Notes under the pieces: generated by a model
The model's input: the letters and a program-made list of their open reading frames with translations, nothing else
The model's database searches: none
Told to the model about the DNA's origin: nothing
Assembly (NCBI RefSeq): GCF_003797125.1
Contig: NZ_RKKE01000001.1
Coordinates: forward strand, 310,001 to 374,000
Origin: Shewanella frigidimarina
GTDB lineage: Bacteria > Pseudomonadota > Gammaproteobacteria > Enterobacterales > Shewanellaceae
Direction of reading: 5' to 3'
Length of the DNA stretch: 64,000 nucleotides
Part shown: positions 38,161-47,445 of the stretch, one piece after another
Layout of the letters: every line of letters begins with the position of its first letter
Position numbering within the stretch: the first letter of the stretch is position 1
Program-made: the position numbers and the translations under genes

Positions 38161-38961
38161 TTAAAGATAGAGCAATCCAAGCAATATCGCACCAAGAGCA
38201 AGGCGATATAATACAAACGGCGTCATGCCTATTTTGCTAATAAACTTTAAAAAGAAGTGGATACATAAATACGCAGCAACGAATGAAACAACAATCCCTA
38301 AACCAAGTGCTTGGTAGTCAATAGGGGCAGGACTGCTAACCAAGTCTTTTGTCACCAGTAACGCAGCACCAAAGCTCACAGGAACAGACATAAGGAATGA
38401 AAAACGAGCAGCTGCATCACGTGTTAGCCCTAACATCAGTGCTGCTGTCATCGTGGCGCCAGAGCGCGACGTGCCAGGTATTAATGCCATTGCCTGCGCT
38501 AAGCCGATAAGCAAAGCCTTTTTCCAACCCATTTGAAATTCAGTTAACTGTGCTTTTGACATTCTATCTGCTGCCCACAACAGTAAACCAAAAACAATCG
38601 TGGTTATCGCTATCACTAAAGTATTTCTGAAATGGGTTTCAATAAAGTCTTTGGCAGTAAATCCTACAATTACAGCTGGGATAGTCGCTAAAATAATCCA
38701 CCAGGCGAGTTTACTTTCTTGAGTTTGTTGCTTGCTAGCTAAGCTGGTGAACCAGGCTTTAGCCAGTACCACAATCTCATGACGAAAATAAATGACCACG
38801 GCAAATAAAGAGCCTGTATTAACTGCCACATCAAATGATAAACCTTGATCTGCCCAACCTAATATTTGTGATGGTAAAATTAAATGTGCCGAGCTAGAAA
38901 TAGGCAAAAACTCCGTAAGCCCTTGGATTAATGCCAGCAGAATAACTTGAAACGTTTCCAT
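38161..38961 (-). CDS. uppP: Undecaprenyl-diphosphatase UppP
   Basis: UppP (BacA) dephosphorylates undecaprenyl diphosphate to recycle the lipid carrier for wall synthesis and confers basal bacitracin resistance. The 266-residue membrane protein has both signature regions: [20 protein letters not shown], with the catalytic Glu and Ser residues, and [19 protein letters not shown], with the Arg. Eight or so membrane helices are present and the length is normal. It is the third gene of a folB-folK-uppP run on the minus strand. Confidence 0.96.
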   Translation of the reverse strand: METFQVILLALIQGLTEFLPISSSAHLILPSQILGWADQGLSFDVAVNTGSLFAVVIYFRHEIVVLAKAWFTSLASKQQTQESKLAWWIILATIPAVIVGFTAKDFIETHFRNTLVIAITTIVFGLLLWAADRMSKAQLTEFQMGWKKALLIGLAQAMALIPGTSRSGATMTAALMLGLTRDAAARFSFLMSVPVSFGAALLVTKDLVSSPAPIDYQALGLGIVVSFVAAYLCIHFFLKFISKIGMTPFVLYRLALGAILLGLLYL

Positions 38962-38995
38962 ACTTGTCCTTGTTAGAGATTAACTTATCAATTGG

Positions 38996-39511
38996 TTATA
39001 ACGTGTTGGTAGGTAATAGTTCTGGTGGGAACTCAAATTCAATAGGCCACAGTTGTTGACACTGTTTGTCATAATTCTGCCAAAGTGTTTGATAGGTTTG
39101 TAACGTCACCGGATGAGATAAATTAGGGACTAATTCAGCCAAAGGCCACAATACAAACGCGTTAAACAAAATTTCACCACGGGGTAATTCTACGGGAATG
39201 TCACAAATAACATCGTCATACAGCAACAAATCAATATCAAGGCTCCTTGGGCTGAATTTCTTCTCACCTCTAATACGGCCATTGTCTTGTTCAATTTGTT
39301 TAAATGTCGTCACAACCTGTGCAATTGATAAATCGGTATCAGCCGCGGCCACCATATTTAAAAAATTAGTGCCTTTAAACCCTACCGATTCACTCTCAAA
39401 AACCCGTGATAATTGTAATGGGCCAAAACATTGCTGTAAATCAACCAAACCGGCTTTAAGATGTTTCTCTGGTGAAATATTAGTGCCCAAACTTATGTAA
39501 ATACGTGCCAT
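38996..39511 (-). CDS. folK: 6-hydroxymethyl-7,8-dihydropterin pyrophosphokinase
   Basis: FolK transfers pyrophosphate from ATP to hydroxymethyl-dihydropterin in folate synthesis. The 171-residue protein starts MARIYISLGTNISPEKHLKA and carries ESVGFKGTNFLNMVA, RIRGEKKFSPRSLDIDLLLYDD (the family signature, given in two parts as RIRGEKKFSPRSL and DIDLLLYDD) and a PLAELVPNL region. It lies 36 bp downstream of folB, which acts two steps earlier in the same pathway. Confidence 0.94.
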   Translation of the reverse strand: MARIYISLGTNISPEKHLKAGLVDLQQCFGPLQLSRVFESESVGFKGTNFLNMVAAADTDLSIAQVVTTFKQIEQDNGRIRGEKKFSPRSLDIDLLLYDDVICDIPVELPRGEILFNAFVLWPLAELVPNLSHPVTLQTYQTLWQNYDKQCQQLWPIEFEFPPELLPTNTL

Positions 39512-39547
39512 TGACTGACCTAATGCTAAACAGTAAAAAAATAACAG

Positions 39548-39901
39548 TTAAATGCTACCGCGTTCGATCTCGACACCGACAGAAACAGCATGAGGTATTG
39601 CACCTGGTTTCATCACAACCACTTTAACCCAAGGCACATTAAATTCGTCTTGCAAACAATGCGCAATCATTTCAGCGACCGTTTCAATCAATTCAATCGG
39701 ATTCTCAGTAATTAAAGCCGTTAAACGATTTGATACCGTTTCATAACACAATGCATTTTCGTAACTATCACTGGCGGCCGCAAGACGATTATCCCAGGCC
39801 ATATCTAAATCGATAAGCAATGTTTGATGAAGTTTTTTTTCCCACTCATAGATACCAATAATGGTCTCTATCGCTAACTGGCGGATGAGTACTTTATCCA
39901 T
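39548..39901 (-). CDS. folB: Dihydroneopterin aldolase
   Basis: FolB cleaves dihydroneopterin to hydroxymethyl-dihydropterin and glycolaldehyde. The 117-residue protein starts MDKVLIRQLAIETIIGIYEW, keeping the active-site Glu region. It continues with LDMAWDNRLAAASD, NALCYETVSNRLT, ELIETVAEMIAHCLQDEF (active-site Glu) and VVMKPGAIPHAVSVGVEIER with the conserved Lys. Length is typical. It is the first gene of the folB-folK-uppP run and is divergent from plsY. Confidence 0.95.
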   Translation of the reverse strand: MDKVLIRQLAIETIIGIYEWEKKLHQTLLIDLDMAWDNRLAAASDSYENALCYETVSNRLTALITENPIELIETVAEMIAHCLQDEFNVPWVKVVVMKPGAIPHAVSVGVEIERGSI

Positions 39902-40153
39902 AAAAATCCCTACCTTAATCGATGTAAAAAGACGTCAAATTCATCTTAATCAAACTTTATTACCGATTATATGCCTAATAAACACATTTAAGCTTCTTCC
40001 TAATGAATTAAAACAGTAGGATAGGCGTTGTTGTTCAATTAACATCAACAAAATGGTTAATGTTAACGCGAAGACAGCTTCAGTGGATACTGAAAATGAC
40101 TTGTCTCACAAATGAATGCGCGATGATACCCTAAGAAGAGTAAGGAAACCAAT

Positions 40154-40774
40154 TTGAACGCCGTTACAGTCACCATTTTGATGATCATTGCCGCCTACCT
40201 AGCGGGTTCGATCTCAAGTGCCGTACTGGTCTGTAAATTAAGAGGTTTACCTGATCCAAGAACCAACGGCTCCGGCAATCCCGGTGCCACTAATGTGCTA
40301 CGCATTGGTGGAGTCAGTTCTGCAGCTCTTGTGTTATTTTTTGACATGCTCAAAGGCGCCCTGCCTTCTTATTTGGGCTATAAAATGGGGCTTGATGCAG
40401 CATCATTAGGTTTTATCGCTGTCAGCGCCTGCCTAGGGCATATATTCCCAATATTTTTTGGCTTTAAAGGCGGAAAAGGTGTTGCTACAGCCTTTGGTGC
40501 AATGGCCCCCATTGGAGGTGATTTAGCACTATGCCTCATCCTCACTTGGATTGTATTTTTACTATTAACGCGTTATTCCTCTGTAGCCGCTATGGCAACT
40601 GCAACCTTAGCGCCCTTTTTTACTTGGTGGTTAGACGAACGTTTTATTCTTCCTGTTGCGATGCTATCAACCCTTATTTTAATCCGCCACAAAGACAATA
40701 TTGGCCGTTTGCGCCATGGCGAAGAAAGTAAAGTCACACGGAAAAAAACCATAAAAAAACCCAATACCAAATAG
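40154..40774 (+). CDS. plsY: Acyl-phosphate:glycerol-3-phosphate acyltransferase PlsY
   Basis: PlsY transfers an acyl group from acyl-phosphate to glycerol-3-phosphate, the first step of phospholipid synthesis at the inner membrane. The 206-residue protein has the three family motifs: [20 protein letters not shown] with [32 protein letters not shown], and a later [11 protein letters not shown] with [15 protein letters not shown]. The start is a TTG at 40154, supported by AAGGA eight bases upstream and by the conserved N-terminal helix. A terminator overlaps its 3' end. Confidence 0.95.
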   Translation: MNAVTVTILMIIAAYLAGSISSAVLVCKLRGLPDPRTNGSGNPGATNVLRIGGVSSAALVLFFDMLKGALPSYLGYKMGLDAASLGFIAVSACLGHIFPIFFGFKGGKGVATAFGAMAPIGGDLALCLILTWIVFLLLTRYSSVAAMATATLAPFFTWWLDERFILPVAMLSTLILIRHKDNIGRLRHGEESKVTRKKTIKKPNTK

Positions 40775-40785
40775 TATTAGGTTTT
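40756..40785 (+). terminator. Terminator overlapping the end of plsY
   Basis: AAAACCCAATAC and GTATTAGGTTTT form a 12-bp stem with one mismatch and a short loop. The left arm lies within the last plsY codons, and the stem ends in TTTT. On the other strand it can also serve tsaD. Confidence 0.75.
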
Positions 40786-40852
40786 CTTGGCTGCTTGAAA
40801 GTAAGTAATCACTTAAAGCAATCAAGCCAACTCAAACACGCTAACTCATCAA

Positions 40853-41869
40853 TTAATCTACTGCGGGCAACGTATCCAAAGGCCATCTAGGCTGACCTTT
40901 AACCTCTAGCCCCTCAATATGCCCTGCACGTAAACGTTGTAAACCAGCATAAGCAATCATGGCACCATTGTCGGTACAAAACTCTCCGCGAGGATAATAC
41001 ACTTGACCACCTAACTTGGTCATCATCTCAGCCAAAGACTCACGTAAACGGGTATTAGCGCTTACACCACCGGCAATCACCAAACGTGTGTAACCAGTTT
41101 GCTTTAAGGCTCGTTTGCATTTTATCGCAAGAGTATCAACAACAGCTTCTTCAAATGCACGGGCAATATTGGCACGAGTTTGATCATCATTGGGTTCTGC
41201 AGCGATAGTATTTGCCGTAAATGTTTTCAATCCTGAAAAACTAAAGTCTAATCCTGGTCTATCTGTCATTGGCCGAGGAAATTTATATCCTGCAGGCACG
41301 CCTTTTTGGGCTAATTTGGCTAAACGAGGGCCACCAGGATAATCTAAGCCCATCAGCTTGGCGGTCTTATCAAAAGCTTCGCCAGCAGCATCATCAACAG
41401 ACTCACCTAACACTTGATATCGTCCAATGCCTTCAACTTGCACTAACATTGAATGGCCGCCAGACACTAACAAGGCTAAAAAAGGAAATTCAGGCGCATT
41501 TTCTTCCAGCATGGGTGCCAATAAATGCCCTTCCATATGATGCACACCGATTGCCGGTTTATTCCATGCATACGCTAAGGAACGTCCCACGCAAGCACCA
41601 ACAAGCAATGCACCAATTAGCCCAGGGCCTTTGGTATACGCGACACCATCGATATCATTTAGGCTTGAATTAGCTTCTGATAAAGCCTGCTTAATCAATG
41701 GCACAATTTTGCGAACATGATCACGAGAGGCAAGCTCAGGCACAACACCACCGTAATCGGCGTGCAATTTAACTTGGCTATATAGCACATGCGACAATAA
41801 GCCTAACTTATCGTCATATACTGCTACTCCAGTCTCGTCACAGGATGTCTCAATACCAATAACCCGCAT
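40853..41869 (-). CDS. tsaD: tRNA N6-adenosine threonylcarbamoyltransferase TsaD
   Basis: TsaD transfers the threonylcarbamoyl group to A37 of tRNAs reading ANN codons. The 338-residue protein starts [20 protein letters not shown] and shows [40 protein letters not shown], the metal-binding [46 protein letters not shown] and [14 protein letters not shown]. Length is normal. It is divergent from the rpsU operon, as in many gammaproteobacteria. Confidence 0.97.
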   Translation of the reverse strand: MRVIGIETSCDETGVAVYDDKLGLLSHVLYSQVKLHADYGGVVPELASRDHVRKIVPLIKQALSEANSSLNDIDGVAYTKGPGLIGALLVGACVGRSLAYAWNKPAIGVHHMEGHLLAPMLEENAPEFPFLALLVSGGHSMLVQVEGIGRYQVLGESVDDAAGEAFDKTAKLMGLDYPGGPRLAKLAQKGVPAGYKFPRPMTDRPGLDFSFSGLKTFTANTIAAEPNDDQTRANIARAFEEAVVDTLAIKCKRALKQTGYTRLVIAGGVSANTRLRESLAEMMTKLGGQVYYPRGEFCTDNGAMIAYAGLQRLRAGHIEGLEVKGQPRWPLDTLPAVD

Positions 41870-42343
41870 AATCTCTCGTCTTCATTAAAAATAAGGCCGC
41901 CAATTCTACCCGTCTCAGCGAAAATACTCCAATGTTTAACGATTAAATACCTATCCATATAAGTAAGTAATCAATTCAAGAGCTTGAATCTGCCAAACAC
42001 GAATTAAAGATAGATTCTAATCAGTTACTATGCATTTAAAATATACATATCAAGGAGTAATCATAATACTGCCCTTGCGTTTTCTTGAATGAGACTGGCT
42101 CATTAGCACAGTAGTTTGTTACTTAAGCGATGAGGTATATAGCGGCTAGTTTTTTATTAAATTTAAAAAAATGAAACAGTGGGCTATTTCCCCGAAGAGA
42201 AAATCAATCAGGGGTTTACAAATGGTCGCCGCTCGGTGTAAAATTCCGCACCATTTTAAATAGCCTTTGGTTTGAGTGAAGTCACTAAAAATGTTTAGTC
42301 GATTTAATCATCCAACATAACTACACCTAAGGGGTGATGGCGT
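41870..42343. other. Intergenic region between tsaD and rpsU
   Basis: This 474-bp divergent region holds the tsaD promoter and the promoter of the rpsU-yqeY-dnaG-rpoD operon (listed separately). A near-palindrome AATGAG-N5-CTCATT at 42088-42104 could be an operator. I see no coding frame. Confidence 0.5.
42215..42244 (+). promoter_or_regulatory. Promoter of the rpsU-yqeY-dnaG-rpoD operon
   Basis: TTTACA (42215-42220) and TAAAAT (42239-42244) with an 18-bp spacer give a plausible sigma-70 promoter about 100 bp before rpsU. Confidence 0.6.
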
Positions 42344-42559
42344 ATGCCAATTATTAAAGTACGTGAAAACGAACCATTCGACGTAGCTCTTCGTCGTTTC
42401 AAGCGCTCTTGTGAAAAAGCTGGTATTTTAGCTGACGTGCGTGCTCGTGAATTTTACGAGAAGCCAACTACTGCCCGTAAGCGTGCAAAAGCAGCTGCAG
42501 TTAAGCGTCTAGCTAAGAAGCTTTCTCGCGAAAACGCACGTCGCGTACGTTTATATTAA
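42344..42559 (+). CDS. rpsU: 30S ribosomal protein S21
   Basis: The 71-residue basic protein [20 protein letters not shown] ... [12 protein letters not shown] is ribosomal protein S21, which sits near the anti-Shine-Dalgarno end of 16S rRNA and is needed for initiation. AAGGGGTGAT is a strong ribosome binding site before the ATG. It is the first gene of the macromolecular synthesis operon with yqeY, dnaG and rpoD. Confidence 0.98.
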   Translation: MPIIKVRENEPFDVALRRFKRSCEKAGILADVRAREFYEKPTTARKRAKAAAVKRLAKKLSRENARRVRLY

Positions 42560-42566
42560 TCTCATT

Positions 42567-43010
42567 ATGAACTTAACCGATCAGCTAAAAGACCACATGA
42601 AAGATGCCATGCGCGCTAAAGATAAAGTGCGCTTAGGAACAATTCGTATGGCACTTTCTGCCATCAAACAGATTGAAGTGGATACCCGCGAAACTCTGAC
42701 TGATGAACAGACAATAGCTGTATTAACCAAAATGGTTAAACAACGCCGTGATTCGATTGCTCAATATGAAGCAGCGAATCGTCCGGAGTTGGCAGCCGTA
42801 GAAGCAGATGAAATTCGAGTTATCGAAAATTTTCTGCCTACACCGCTAACAGAAGATGAAGTAGCAGCGATTATCGATGCTACTATTATTGATGTTGGTG
42901 CTGCATCCATGGCGGATATGGGTAAAGTAATGGGAGCATTAAAAACTAAAGTTCAAGGCCGTGCAGATATGAGTGCCATTGGTACAATGATCCGCGCTAA
43001 ATTGAAGTAA
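42567..43010 (+). CDS. yqeY: GatB/YqeY domain protein
   Basis: The 147-residue protein has the YqeY pattern: DQLKDHMKDAMRAKDKVRLG, TIRMALSAIKQIEVD, MVKQRRDSIAQYEAANRPEL, IENFLPTPLTEDEV and DMGKVMGALKTKVQGRADMS. The family resembles the tail domain of the GatB amidotransferase subunit and may bind tRNA; its role is not settled. It sits 7 bp after rpsU, between it and dnaG, as in other bacteria. A terminator-like hairpin follows and may reduce dnaG expression. Confidence 0.93.
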   Translation: MNLTDQLKDHMKDAMRAKDKVRLGTIRMALSAIKQIEVDTRETLTDEQTIAVLTKMVKQRRDSIAQYEAANRPELAAVEADEIRVIENFLPTPLTEDEVAAIIDATIIDVGAASMADMGKVMGALKTKVQGRADMSAIGTMIRAKLK

Positions 43011-43029
43011 TCAATTTTTAATGTTGAAT

Positions 43030-43060
43030 AAGCCGTGCACTTGCACGGCTTGTTTGTTTA
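43030..43060 (+). terminator. Terminator/attenuator between yqeY and dnaG
   Basis: A perfect 10-bp stem AAGCCGTGCA / TGCACGGCTT with a 2-nt loop is followed by a T-rich TGTTTGTTT. In the middle of an operon it would act as a partial terminator that keeps primase levels low, as seen for E. coli dnaG (comparison from general knowledge). Confidence 0.8.
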
Positions 43061-43099
43061 CATCAGTTGATAAAGTAAATTCGAGAACAACAGCAATCA

Positions 43100-44827
43100 A
43101 TGGCGATACCTCGTGATTTTATCAATGAGCTAATAGCTCGAATAGACATAGTCGATCTCATTGACCGTAAAGTGCCGTTGAAAAAAGCCGGTAAGAACCA
43201 TTCGGCTTGTTGTCCTTTTCATAGCGAAAAATCACCCTCTTTTACCGTCAGCAGAGACAAACAGTTTTACCACTGTTTTGGTTGCGGTGCCCATGGCAAT
43301 GCTATTGATTTTGTCATGGAATATGATCGCCTAGAATTTGTTGATGCCATTGAAGAACTTGCAGGTCAACTTGGTCTTGCCGTACCACGAGAGCAAGGCA
43401 CAGGGAAAAGGCCAGATCAAGGATTAAGTCGAGACTTATACGAACTGATGGAAGAAGCTAACCTCTTCTATCAAAGCCAACTTAGGCAGCATACAGACAA
43501 ACAAAAAGTTGTCGATTATCTTGAATTTCGCGGATTATCGAGTGACGTTGTTGAGAAGTTCGGCATTGGGTTTGCACCCGATGGTTGGGATGGTTTACTG
43601 GGTCGTTACAGGCAAAATTTGCCCGCCCAAGATAAATTACTAACCGCAGGCATGTTAATTGCCAATGATAGCGGTAAACGCTATGACCGTTTTCGCGACA
43701 GATTAATGTTCCCAATACGCGATCGTCGTGGTCGTGTGGTTGGATTTGGAGGAAGAGTTTTGGGTGACGGCACCCCAAAGTACTTGAATTCTCCAGAAAC
43801 GCCCATATTTCATAAGGGTAATGAGCTTTATGGTTTATATGAGCTAAAGCAAAAACACCGTGACCCACAACATGTGTTAATTGTTGAAGGGTATATGGAT
43901 GTCGTCGCACTCGCCCAATTTGGGATTGATTATGCGGTTGCATCGTTAGGTACATCGACTACAGCTGAACAATTTCAGCTTTTAGTGCGTAGTGCAAAAC
44001 AAGTGGTCTGTTGTTATGACGGTGACCGCGCAGGCCGCGAAGCAGCTTGGCGTGCACTAGAAACAGCGCTACCACTGTTAAAACCGGGTGACCAAGTCAA
44101 GTTTATGTTTCTACCGCAAGGTGAAGACCCTGACACTATGGTCCGCAAAATTGGCAAAGAAGCATTCGAAGCATTAATGCAAAAAGCCATGTTACTGCCC
44201 GAGTTTTTGTTTGACACATTAAGTGCTAACCACGGTACCGATAAAGGGGCATTAGCCAAGCAAGCCATTGCGCTAATCGAAAAGGTACAAGATACCGTCC
44301 TACAGAATTTACTGTTAGAAAATTTAGCACACAAATTAGGCATGAACAGTAGCGAAGATTTAAAGAAAAAATTAGGTTTTACTGTAAAACAGCCAAAACC
44401 ATTAAATGCGAAAGGCTTACAAGGTCGTGGTACGCCATTAAGATTGGCCATTGCCCTACTGGTCCAAAACCCAAGTTTAGGCTTTGGTTTGGCAAAACAG
44501 CCTGCACTAGATCGATTACAGATGACCGGCATAGAATTGCTCAATCATTTGTTAGATATAACTCGAGAGCAAACGTTAAACAGCGCACAACTACTTGAAA
44601 TGCATAGAGAGCATAATCAAAAGAGCACTCTAATAAAGCTAGCCCAATGGGAACATCAAGTGGCGGATGAAAACGTATTGCCAGAGTTTAAGCAAACCCT
44701 GATTTGGTTAAACAACCAATATATTGAACAACGATATCAGGAATTAAGCCTAAAACAGGCTTTAACGAAAGTTGAAAAAATGCAGCTAACAAAGCTGATT
44801 TCTATAATGAAAGGCATAGCGAAGTAA
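43100..44827 (+). CDS. dnaG: DNA primase
   Basis: DnaG makes RNA primers for replication. The 575-residue protein starts MAIPRDFINELIARIDIVDL. The zinc-binding domain has CCPFHSEKSPSF and FYHCFGCGAHGNAIDF (Cys-His-Cys-Cys). The RNA-polymerase-type core shows FGIGFAPDGWDGL and RVVGFGGRVLG. The Toprim metal sites are in VLIVEGYMDVVAL and VCCYDGDRAGREAA. The C-terminal helicase-binding domain follows. Its start lies 89 bp after yqeY, beyond the attenuator. Confidence 0.97.
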   Translation: MAIPRDFINELIARIDIVDLIDRKVPLKKAGKNHSACCPFHSEKSPSFTVSRDKQFYHCFGCGAHGNAIDFVMEYDRLEFVDAIEELAGQLGLAVPREQGTGKRPDQGLSRDLYELMEEANLFYQSQLRQHTDKQKVVDYLEFRGLSSDVVEKFGIGFAPDGWDGLLGRYRQNLPAQDKLLTAGMLIANDSGKRYDRFRDRLMFPIRDRRGRVVGFGGRVLGDGTPKYLNSPETPIFHKGNELYGLYELKQKHRDPQHVLIVEGYMDVVALAQFGIDYAVASLGTSTTAEQFQLLVRSAKQVVCCYDGDRAGREAAWRALETALPLLKPGDQVKFMFLPQGEDPDTMVRKIGKEAFEALMQKAMLLPEFLFDTLSANHGTDKGALAKQAIALIEKVQDTVLQNLLLENLAHKLGMNSSEDLKKKLGFTVKQPKPLNAKGLQGRGTPLRLAIALLVQNPSLGFGLAKQPALDRLQMTGIELLNHLLDITREQTLNSAQLLEMHREHNQKSTLIKLAQWEHQVADENVLPEFKQTLIWLNNQYIEQRYQELSLKQALTKVEKMQLTKLISIMKGIAK

Positions 44828-44977
44828 TACGCAATTTATTCGTGAAGAATATGCGTACAAACATTGCCATGGACTAGCTAAGGTTAGTCCACACAGCTAT
44901 AATTGACGATTTGCGCGCCACTTAGCACAGCTAACTGGCCTATCGTTTTATCAGTTACCCAAAATTGGATGATATCT
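44828..44977 (+). promoter_or_regulatory. dnaG-rpoD intergenic region with two hairpins
   Basis: This region separates dnaG from the true rpoD start. It has a nested hairpin ACGCA-N3-TATTC-GTGAA-GAATA-TGCGT (44829-44856) and a stem GGACTA / TAGTCC (44871-44890). Neither is followed by a T-run. They could be processing sites for dividing the operon transcript or flank an internal rpoD promoter; I cannot decide which. Confidence 0.4.
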
Positions 44978-46813
44978 ATGGATCACACTCCGCAGTCGCA
45001 ACTCAAACTGTTGCTCGCTAAAGGTAAAGAGCAAGGTTACTTAACCTATGCAGAAGTGAACGACCACTTACCTGCAGACATGGTCGATTCCGATCAGATT
45101 GAAGATATTATCCAGATGATAAATGACATGGGTATCCGCGTTTTTGAAGAAGCGCCAGATGCCGATGACATGATGATGTCGGAAGACAACACAGACGAAG
45201 ATGCTGCAGAAGAAGCAGCGGCAGCTCTCGCAACCGTAGAAAGTGAGTTAGGCCGAACCACAGACCCTGTCCGCATGTATATGCGCGAAATGGGCACGGT
45301 AGAGCTACTTACTCGCGAAGGCGAAATTGTTATTGCTAAACGTATCGAAGAAGGTATCAACACTGTACAGAGTTCTGTCAGTGAATACCCTCAAGCGATC
45401 GCAATGATCTTAGAGCAATTCGATAAGTATGAAGCTGAAGAATTGCGCTTGTCTGATATTATCTCTGGATTTATCAATCCTGACGACGATGACGTCGCAC
45501 CAACAGCCACCAACGTTGGTTCAGAATTAGCAGACTCTAAAAACGATGATGACGATGATGACGACGATGATGACGATGAGGAAGAGGAAGAAGGCAACAA
45601 AGGACCAGATCCTGAAGAAGCCAAAGAAAAATTCACTCAACTCAGAGAAGCCTACGAAAAAAGTTTAGGAATTATTGCCGAAAAAGGCCGTGATCACCCT
45701 GAAGCGATTGGCTCATTATTTGTTATTGGCGAATTATTCAAAGAATTCCGTTTAGTACCTAAACAGTTTGACCGTTTAGTGAAAAGCATGCGCAACATGA
45801 TGGACCGCGTACGAATTCAAGAACGTCTTGTCATTAAGCTTTGTGTTGAACACGCTAAGATGCCAAAGAAAAACTTTATTAAGGCTTTCACTGGCAACGA
45901 AACAAACTTAGATTGGTTTAACAAAGAAAAAGAAAGCACTAAGCCTTACGCTGAAGGTTTGCGTATGATCACCGATGACGTAACGCGTTGTGTGACCAAA
46001 CTTGGTGCTATTGAAGTTGAAACAGATTTAACCATCGCAGGTATTAAAGACATTAACCGTCGTATGTCTATCGGTGAAGCGAAAGCTCGTCGTGCGAAAA
46101 AAGAAATGGTTGAAGCTAACTTACGTTTGGTTATTTCTATTGCCAAAAAGTACACCAACCGTGGTTTACAGTTCTTGGATTTAATCCAAGAAGGTAACAT
46201 TGGCTTGATGAAAGCAGTAGATAAGTTTGAATACCGCCGTGGTTACAAGTTCTCGACTTATGCAACGTGGTGGATCCGTCAGGCAATCACTCGTTCAATC
46301 GCCGACCAAGCACGTACGATCCGTATTCCAGTACACATGATCGAAACGATTAACAAGTTGAACCGTATTTCTCGTCAAATGCTTCAAGAAATGGGCCGTG
46401 AGCCGTCTCCTGAAGAATTAGCAGAACGTATGATGATGCCTGAAGATAAAATTCGTAAGGTACTTAAAATCGCTAAAGAGCCAATCTCCATGGAAACCCC
46501 AATCGGTGACGATGAAGATTCGCATTTAGGTGATTTTATCGAGGATACTACCCTCGAGCTACCACTTGACTCAGCTACTAGCGAAAGTCTAAAGAACGCC
46601 ACACACGAAGTCTTAGCTGGCTTAACAGCCCGCGAAGCAAAAGTACTGCGTATGCGTTTTGGTATCGACATGAATACTGACCACACGTTAGAAGAAGTGG
46701 GTAAGCAATTTGATGTAACACGTGAACGTATTCGTCAAATTGAAGCCAAAGCGTTACGTAAATTACGTCACCCTTCTCGCTCAGAAATCTTAAAGTCGTT
46801 CTTAGACGAGTAA
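44978..46813 (+). CDS. rpoD: RNA polymerase sigma-70 factor RpoD
   Basis: The primary sigma factor, directing RNA polymerase to housekeeping promoters. The open frame starts at 44903, but the ATG at 44978 gives the family start [20 protein letters not shown] and 611 residues, close to the E. coli length. Region 1.1, the [20 protein letters not shown] region 1.2, the non-conserved insert, region 2 ([20 protein letters not shown]), region 3 and region 4 ([20 protein letters not shown]) are all present. The insert holds an unusually long run of Asp then Glu residues (45541-45597), made mostly of GAT and GAC codons. Confidence 0.97.
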   Translation: MDHTPQSQLKLLLAKGKEQGYLTYAEVNDHLPADMVDSDQIEDIIQMINDMGIRVFEEAPDADDMMMSEDNTDEDAAEEAAAALATVESELGRTTDPVRMYMREMGTVELLTREGEIVIAKRIEEGINTVQSSVSEYPQAIAMILEQFDKYEAEELRLSDIISGFINPDDDDVAPTATNVGSELADSKNDDDDDDDDDDDEEEEEGNKGPDPEEAKEKFTQLREAYEKSLGIIAEKGRDHPEAIGSLFVIGELFKEFRLVPKQFDRLVKSMRNMMDRVRIQERLVIKLCVEHAKMPKKNFIKAFTGNETNLDWFNKEKESTKPYAEGLRMITDDVTRCVTKLGAIEVETDLTIAGIKDINRRMSIGEAKARRAKKEMVEANLRLVISIAKKYTNRGLQFLDLIQEGNIGLMKAVDKFEYRRGYKFSTYATWWIRQAITRSIADQARTIRIPVHMIETINKLNRISRQMLQEMGREPSPEELAERMMMPEDKIRKVLKIAKEPISMETPIGDDEDSHLGDFIEDTTLELPLDSATSESLKNATHEVLAGLTAREAKVLRMRFGIDMNTDHTLEEVGKQFDVTRERIRQIEAKALRKLRHPSRSEILKSFLDE

Positions 46814-46835
46814 GCTTACTGAAAAAATATTATAA

Positions 46836-46861
46836 AAACCTGCTTCGGCAGGTTTTTTTAT
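46836..46861 (+). terminator. Terminator of the rpoD operon
   Basis: AAAAACCTGC-TTCG-GCAGGTTTTTTT is a classic 10-bp stem with a UUCG tetraloop and a long U-run. Confidence 0.95.
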
Positions 46862-46933
46862 GTCCAAAAACCCAATAATTGCTTAACAGATAACCAATTG
46901 AAACAAGATAAGTAAATACAATTAAAAACACGG

Positions 46934-46962
46934 GTGACAAGTGCCAACAAACTTCGTATACT
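46934..46962 (+). promoter_or_regulatory. Promoter of tRNA-Ile2
   Basis: GTGACA (46934-46939) and TATACT (46957-46962) are separated by exactly 17 bp and are followed by a C-rich stretch (TTCCCCGC) that could be a stringent discriminator. This is a strong sigma-70 promoter about 36 bp before the tRNA. Confidence 0.75.
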
Positions 46963-46997
46963 TTCCCCGCTTTCGATAGTGACGACTATCTTAAGTC

Positions 46998-47074
46998 GGC
47001 CCCTTAGCTCAGTTGGTTAGAGCATACGACTCATAATCGTCAGGTCCCCAGTTCGAGTCTGGGAGGGGCCACCA
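46998..47074 (+). tRNA. ileX: tRNA-Ile2 (anticodon CAU, to be modified to lysidine)
   Basis: A 77-nt tRNA with encoded CCA: acceptor GGCCCCT / AGGGGCC, D-arm GCTC-AGTTGGTTA-GAGC, anticodon loop CTCATAA, and T-arm CCCAG-TTCGAGT-CTGGG. The anticodon CAU could mean Met or Ile2. The acceptor stem is that of E. coli ileX, and the place just after rpoD matches ileX too, so Ile2 is preferred; C34 would be changed to lysidine by TilS. The top pair of the anticodon stem (T27/C43) is a mismatch. Confidence 0.9.
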
Positions 47075-47086
47075 ATTCAACGAATC

Positions 47087-47112
47087 AAGACGCTCTTTGG
47101 CGTCTTTTTTTG
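47087..47112 (+). terminator. Terminator of tRNA-Ile2
   Basis: AAGACGC and GCGTCTT form a 7-bp stem around TCTTTG, followed by a T-run (TTTTTT). Confidence 0.88.
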
Positions 47113-47445
47113 TGCCTAAAATTCACAAGAGCCATACATATCAGATAAACAACTGTAGATTAATACCTACTTCAGCATTTTAGTTTTTACTCTTTCATGT
47201 TGATGTCATCAAAAATCAATATCGACTTCTATCCTGCAATTACAAACTTAAATATTTTTAACAGCTTAAAACCCACCCAACAAATGTTTAATAAATATAA
47301 ATCACAAAAAATTGATAACTCTAATGGTATAGATTACTGGTTAACATTATGTCGTAACGATGCAATGCCAATGAATCACTTTATATATAATTTGAACACA
47401 TTAACTCACTCAAGTTATCTTGCATTTAGTCATGCTCTTTGGTGG
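47113..47445. other. AT-rich region between tRNA-Ile2 and the DUF599 gene
   Basis: No gene is supported in these 333 bp. A 94-codon open frame (47197-47481) begins at an ATG without a ribosome binding site, has an AT-rich composition and runs into the opposite-strand DUF599 gene. It resembles no family I know and is probably chance. No attachment-site duplicate of the tRNA end is seen. Confidence 0.5.

Noticed and set aside
43482..44544. Two long open frames opposite dnaG (157 and 176 codons)
   Set aside because: They are mirror frames of a well-supported gene and show no domain or ribosome binding site.
45391..45636. 81-codon Ser-rich frame opposite the acidic run of rpoD
   Set aside because: The serine run is only the reverse reading of the Asp/Glu codons.
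47075..47445. Integration site or genomic island at tRNA-Ile2
   Set aside because: No integrase gene and no repeated tRNA 3' end is present, and normal core genes continue on both sides.
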